Positions 60,002 to 64,000 of a DNA stretch of 64,000 nt are shown piece by piece. Below the pieces are notes generated by a model. It made no database searches. It had not been told where the DNA came from and saw only the letters and a program-made list of their open reading frames with translations. Numbering within the stretch: the stretch's first letter is position 1; every line of letters begins with the position of its first letter. Both the position numbers and the translations under genes were made by a program. Source of the stretch: JBBQZP01 sp038207585 (GTDB lineage Bacteria; Pseudomonadota; Alphaproteobacteria; Rhodobacterales; Rhodobacteraceae); NCBI GenBank assembly GCA_038207585.1, contig JBBQZP010000024.1, forward strand, positions 7,829 to 71,828, read 5' to 3'.

Positions 60002-61720
60002 ATGAGATTGCGACAGACGACGACGGCCATGGCGCTTGCGCTGATGGCTATTGGCGCGCCCGCCTGGGCGGATATGGAGGCGGCCAAAGCCTTCCTTGAC
60101 GCCGAAATCGGGGATCTTTCGACGCTGGACCGCGCCGGACAGGAAGCCGAAATGCAATGGTTCGTTGACGCCGCCAAGCCTTATGCAGGCATGGATATCA
60201 AGGTGGTGTCGGAAACCCTGACCACGCATGAATACGAATCCAAGGTTCTGGCCCCGGCCTTTACCGCGATCACCGGCATCAAGGTGACGCATGATCTGAT
60301 CGGCGAAGGCGATGTCGTTGAAAAGATCCAGACCCAGATGCAGACAGGCGAGAATATCTATGACGCCTATGTCAACGACAGCGATCTGATCGGCACCCAC
60401 TGGCGCTATCAGCAGGTTCGCAACCTGACTGACTGGATGGCTGGCGAAGGCAAGGACGTCACCTCGCCCACGCTGGACCTTCCCGATTTCATCGGCACAT
60501 CGTTCACGTCCGCCCCCGACGGCAAGCTTTATCAATTGCCGACGCAGCAGTTCGCGAACCTTTACTGGTTCCGCTATGACTGGTTCAACGATCAAAAAAC
60601 CAAGGACGATTTCAAGGCCAAATACGGCTATGACCTTGGTGTGCCGATCAACTGGTCGGCTTATGAGGATATCGCCGAATTCTTCACCGGCCGCGACATG
60701 TCCTACGCGGGCGGGCCGACCTCGGTCTTTGGCAATATGGACTACGGCAAGAAAGACCCGTCGCTGGGTTGGCGTTACACCGACGCGTGGATGTCGATGG
60801 CCGGCATGGGCGACAAGGGCGAACCGAACGGGTTGCCGGTCGACGAATGGGGCGTGCGGGTGGACGAGAACTCGCGTCCGGTCGGGTCTTGCGTGACGCG
60901 TGGCGGTGCGACCAACGATGCGGCTGCGGTCTATGCTGTGACCAAGGCGATTGACTGGCTGCAGAAATACTCGCCGCCCTCGGCAGCAGGTATGGTCTTT
61001 GGTGAAGCAGGCCCGGTTCCCGCGCAGGGCGAGATTGCCCAGCAGATGTTCTGGTACACCGCCTTCACCGCCGACATGGTAAAGCCCGGACTGCCCGTGA
61101 TGAACGAGGATGGCACGCCGAAATGGCGTATGGCCCCCTCGCCGCATGGCGCATACTGGTCGGAAGGCACCAAGGTCGGCTATCAGGACGTGGGCGCGTG
61201 GACGCTGATGAAATCGACGCCGGTTGACCGGGCACAGGCCGCGTGGCTTTACGCGCAGTTCGTGACCTCGAAAACCGTCGATCTGAAGAAATCAGACGTC
61301 GGCCTGACCTTCATCCGCGAGTCGACGATCGACAGCCAGCACTTCACCGACCGTGCGCCGAAACTGGGGGGTCTGATCGAATTCTATCGCTCGCCCGCCC
61401 GTGTGGCATGGTCACCCACCGGCACCAACATCCCGGATTATCCGAAGATGGCGCAGCTTTGGTGGCAGAACATCGGCGATGCCATGTCGGGGGATAAAAC
61501 CCCGCAGGAAGCGCTGGATGCTTTGTGTGCAGACCAGGAAAAGGTCATGGAGCGGATCGAGCGTGCCGGCGTTCAGGGCGATATCGGCCCCAAGATGAAC
61601 GAAGAAAAGGACGCGCAATTCTGGCTTGATGAACCCGGCTCGCCGGTCGCCAAGCTGGAAAACGAAAAACCGCAAGGCGAAACGATCGCCTATGACGATC
61701 TGATCAAGTCCTGGCAATGA
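60002..61720 (+). CDS. glpV: Glycerol-binding protein GlpV
   Basis: 572 aa, large for this class. Signal peptide cleaved near GAPAWAD (about residue 22). Features of extracellular solute-binding proteins family 1: TLTTHEYESKVLAPAFTAITGIKVTHD, GTSFTSAPDGKLYQLPTQQFANLYWFRYDWF, WYTAFTADMVKPGLPVMNE. Periplasmic receptor for glycerol by synteny with R. leguminosarum GlpV. Four perfect hairpins follow its stop. Confidence 0.88.
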   Translation: MRLRQTTTAMALALMAIGAPAWADMEAAKAFLDAEIGDLSTLDRAGQEAEMQWFVDAAKPYAGMDIKVVSETLTTHEYESKVLAPAFTAITGIKVTHDLIGEGDVVEKIQTQMQTGENIYDAYVNDSDLIGTHWRYQQVRNLTDWMAGEGKDVTSPTLDLPDFIGTSFTSAPDGKLYQLPTQQFANLYWFRYDWFNDQKTKDDFKAKYGYDLGVPINWSAYEDIAEFFTGRDMSYAGGPTSVFGNMDYGKKDPSLGWRYTDAWMSMAGMGDKGEPNGLPVDEWGVRVDENSRPVGSCVTRGGATNDAAAVYAVTKAIDWLQKYSPPSAAGMVFGEAGPVPAQGEIAQQMFWYTAFTADMVKPGLPVMNEDGTPKWRMAPSPHGAYWSEGTKVGYQDVGAWTLMKSTPVDRAQAAWLYAQFVTSKTVDLKKSDVGLTFIRESTIDSQHFTDRAPKLGGLIEFYRSPARVAWSPTGTNIPDYPKMAQLWWQNIGDAMSGDKTPQEALDALCADQEKVMERIERAGVQGDIGPKMNEEKDAQFWLDEPGSPVAKLENEKPQGETIAYDDLIKSWQ

Positions 61721-61727
61721 CAGGACC

Positions 61728-61811
61728 GGGGCGGGCGTTCGCGCCCGCCCCAAATTTCTTCGAAGAAATTTGCAAGAATTTTCGAAAATTCTTGTTGCGG
61801 CTACGCCGCAA
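61728..61811 (+). repeat. Four back-to-back hairpins between glpV and glpK
   Basis: First a 10-bp GC stem with a TTCG loop (61728-61751), then two 22-nt perfect palindromes of A/T-rich sequence (61751-61772 and 61773-61794), then TTGCGGC-TAC-GCCGCAA (61795-61811). The palindromes abut without spacers. No T-run follows, so complete termination of the glpK transcript is not expected. Confidence 0.85.
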
Positions 61812-61839
61812 TGCCAGCCCCAACCCGAGAGCCTGACGC

Positions 61840-63324
61840 ATGACCCACATTCTTGCCATCGACCAGGGTACGACCTCGTCGCGTAGTATTGTCTTTGATG
61901 CCCGCCTACGGGTGATCGCGTCCGCGCAGGAGGAATTCCCGCAGCACTACCCCCGGCCCGGATGGGTGGAGCATGACCCGTCCGACCTTTGGGCCACCGT
62001 CGCCGGGACTGCGCGCGCCGCAATTGAGAAATCGGGCATTGATCCCGCCAGTATCGCGGCCATCGGCATCACCAATCAACGCGAGACGACCCTGATCTGG
62101 GACCGCGCCTCGGGCCAGCCCATTCACAATGCCATCGTCTGGCAAGACCGCCGCACCGCCGATACCTGCGACGCGCTGAAAGCTGCGGGCCATGAGCCCA
62201 TGATCACCGCCCGGACAGGGTTACTACTGGACCCCTATTTCAGTGCGACCAAGGTGAAATGGTTGCTTGATCATGTGCCTGGCGCCCGCGCCAAAGCGGA
62301 GGCGGGGGACCTCGCCTTCGGCACCGTCGACAGCTATCTGATCTGGAAGCTGACCGGTGGCCGCGTGCATGCAACCGATGCCACCAACGCCGCCCGGACC
62401 ATGCTTTACAACATCGGAACGGGAGTCTGGGATGCCGACATCTGCGCACTGATGGATGTGCCGATGGCGCTGTTGCCCGAAGTGCGCGATTGCGCCGCCG
62501 ATTTCGGCACCACCCGCGCCGATCTTTTCGGGCGCGAGATCCCGATTCTGGGCGTTGCGGGCGATCAGCAGGCAGCGACCGTTGGTCAGGCTTGTTTCCA
62601 GCCGGGCATGATGAAATCGACCTATGGGACGGGCTGCTTTGCCCTGTTGAACACCGGGGCGGACCGGGTGCCTTCGACGAATCGGTTGCTCACCACCATT
62701 GCCTATCAATTGAACGGTACGCCCACCTATGCGCTGGAAGGCTCTATCTTCATTGCGGGGGCGGTTGTGCAATGGCTGCGCGACGGGCTGAAGATGATCC
62801 GCCATGCCAGCGAAACGCAGCCCTTGGCGATGGCCGCTGACCCTGCGCAAGAGGTGGTTCTGGTGCCTGCCTTTACCGGGCTTGGGGCACCCTATTGGCG
62901 GCCCGATTGTCGGGGTGCGATTTACGGGCTGACGCGCAATTCCGGGCCCGCCGAACTGGCGCGGGCGGCGCTGGAAAGCGTGGGCTACCAGACCCGCGAT
63001 TTGCTGGAGGCAATGCGTGCCGACTGGGGCAAAGCCGCCGACGGCGTGCTGCGCGTGGATGGTGGCATGACGGCAAGCGACTGGGCGATGCAGTTTCTGT
63101 CTGATATTCTGGGCGCCCCGGTGGACCGCCCCGTGGTGACGGAAACAACCGCTCTGGGGGCCGCCTTTCTGGCCGGAATGCAAGCCGGGGTCTGCCCGTC
63201 ACCGCAGGAATTTGCAAAGGGCTGGGCCTTGGAGCGGCGGTTTGATCCTGCGATGGACGCCGCCACACGCGATGCGAAGTACGCGCGCTGGGGGCGTGCC
63301 GTTCAGGCCACGATGTCGGTATGA
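61840..63324 (+). CDS. glpK: Glycerol kinase
   Basis: 494 aa, FGGY family. IDQGTTSSRSIVFD phosphate motif, WQDRRTADTCDAL, the FGGY signature region TYALEGSIFIAGAVVQWLRD and LRVDGGMTASDW. Phosphorylates glycerol to glycerol 3-phosphate, trapping what the importer brings in. Overlaps the alcohol dehydrogenase gene by 4 bp. Confidence 0.96.
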   Translation: MTHILAIDQGTTSSRSIVFDARLRVIASAQEEFPQHYPRPGWVEHDPSDLWATVAGTARAAIEKSGIDPASIAAIGITNQRETTLIWDRASGQPIHNAIVWQDRRTADTCDALKAAGHEPMITARTGLLLDPYFSATKVKWLLDHVPGARAKAEAGDLAFGTVDSYLIWKLTGGRVHATDATNAARTMLYNIGTGVWDADICALMDVPMALLPEVRDCAADFGTTRADLFGREIPILGVAGDQQAATVGQACFQPGMMKSTYGTGCFALLNTGADRVPSTNRLLTTIAYQLNGTPTYALEGSIFIAGAVVQWLRDGLKMIRHASETQPLAMAADPAQEVVLVPAFTGLGAPYWRPDCRGAIYGLTRNSGPAELARAALESVGYQTRDLLEAMRADWGKAADGVLRVDGGMTASDWAMQFLSDILGAPVDRPVVTETTALGAAFLAGMQAGVCPSPQEFAKGWALERRFDPAMDAATRDAKYARWGRAVQATMSV

Positions 63325-64000
63325 CCTCGTTCGGCATCGTACCTTTTGGCATTGCAGGACCGGGGCGCATCCTGTTCGGGCGCGGCGAGGCCGCTCGTGC
63401 GCCGGGTCTCATCGCGCCGCTCGGCCTGCGCGGAATGGTGTTGCATGGCGCAAACCCGGCCCGCGCGGAATGGCTGATGGACGGATTGCGCGATCTGGGG
63501 CTGGGGGTCACCGGTTTTGCCTGTGCCGCCGAGCCGACGCTGTCGGTGCTGGAGGCGGCTGTCGATGAAGCGCGCGCGAGTGGCGCGCATTGGGTCGTGG
63601 GCCTTGGCGGTGGGGCGGCGATGGATCTGGCCAAGGCGGTTGCAGGGCTTGTGCCGCAGCCCCTTGAGGCGATGGATCATCTGGAGGTGGTGGGCAGGGG
63701 CCTGCCGCTGACTTCGAACCCCCTGCCCTTCATCGCCATTCCAACCACATCGGGCACCGGAGCCGAAGCCACAAAGAACGCCGTCATCGGCCTGCCCGAT
63801 CATGGCCGCAAGGTCAGTCTGCGGGATGACCGCATGCTGGCGCGGATTGCCATCGTTGACCCCGCGTTGACCGATGGCTGCCCCCGCGCGGTGACGCTGG
63901 CCTCGGGCCTTGATGCGATCACGCAGGTGATCGAGCCGTTCATCTCGTGCAAGGCCACCCCCTATACCGACGCGTTGACACGCCCGGCAATTGCGCGCGG
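63321..64000 (+). CDS. Iron-containing alcohol dehydrogenase (cut by window edge)
   Basis: 226 codons to the window edge; ATG in an ATGA overlap with glpK. Fe-ADH family: GIAGPGRILFGRGEAAR, GLGGGAAMDLAKAV (NAD motif), and PTTSGTGAEATKNAV. The metal-binding histidines of the C-terminal half are outside the window except DAITQVIEPF (Asp). Could be a maleylacetate reductase-like or a glycerol/1,3-propanediol-type dehydrogenase; the operon context suggests a three-carbon alcohol or aldehyde. Confidence 0.75.
   Translation, partial: MTSFGIVPFGIAGPGRILFGRGEAARAPGLIAPLGLRGMVLHGANPARAEWLMDGLRDLGLGVTGFACAAEPTLSVLEAAVDEARASGAHWVVGLGGGAAMDLAKAVAGLVPQPLEAMDHLEVVGRGLPLTSNPLPFIAIPTTSGTGAEATKNAVIGLPDHGRKVSLRDDRMLARIAIVDPALTDGCPRAVTLASGLDAITQVIEPFISCKATPYTDALTRPAIAR

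Overview
The window is a GC-rich (roughly 63-65% by eye), densely coding stretch of an alphaproteobacterial chromosome, most likely Rhodobacteraceae. The pointers are a CcrM-type GANTC methyltransferase beside rnhB, a CenR-like response regulator, a Rhodobacter-type porin, a MaoC-phosphotransacetylase fusion, many small families typical of this group (DUF3576, DUF4170, DUF2125, DUF2160, DUF3047), and a complete Rhizobium-style glpSTPQV glycerol importer operon. I see no rRNA, tRNA, CRISPR array, IS element or prophage. About 63 genes can be supported, two of them cut by the window edges.

Layout. 1-9.3 kb: ftsK (N-terminal part), an aminotransferase, an amidase, a UbiH-family hydroxylase, a Trm112-like protein, a Lon-substrate-binding-domain protein, a CnoX-like thioredoxin, xthA, a small exported protein and cenR, with two small-RNA-like hairpin units after cenR. 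9.5-13.8 kb: ribA, an L,D-transpeptidase, amylosucrase and a PLP homeostasis protein. 13.8-22.9 kb: a porin, a DUF3576 lipoprotein, the MaoC-Pta fusion, the leuS-lptE-holA-ASCH operon and an HPP/CBS membrane protein. 23-27.1 kb: a four-gene polyamine-type ABC importer. 27.1-32.2 kb: envelope genes including an MscS channel and a membrane-tethered winged-helix protein. 32.3-41 kb: rnhB, ccrM, a DUF3047 protein, alkB, mutY, a DciA-like protein, a DsbA-like protein, and lipid A/Kdo genes (waaA, lpxK).

41.1-41.9 kb is a small AT-rich islet with an orphan gene and a TPR gene whose 11th codon is an amber stop. 42-53 kb: a DEAD-box helicase with a repetitive basic tail, a crotonase/SDR pair, DUF2125 and GAF proteins, PmbA, a CysQ-like phosphatase, trxA, and a large flavin/Fe-S oxidoreductase. 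53.2-64 kb is the glycerol regulon: glpR divergent from glpD-glpS-glpT-glpP-glpQ-DUF2160-glpV-glpK and an iron-type alcohol dehydrogenase that runs off the end. It imports glycerol through an ABC transporter, phosphorylates it (GlpK), and oxidises glycerol 3-phosphate (GlpD), probably under GlpR repression.

The most interesting signals are: GlpS and GlpT carry complementary defects that fall in the same composite ATP site, predicting an importer with one working and one degenerate site; a dispersed intergenic repeat always placed in the same orientation after the upstream gene; tandem CCTCCC small-RNA-like units after cenR; a GANTC cluster before ccrM; four back-to-back hairpins between glpV and glpK; and the AT-rich islet with the interrupted TPR gene.
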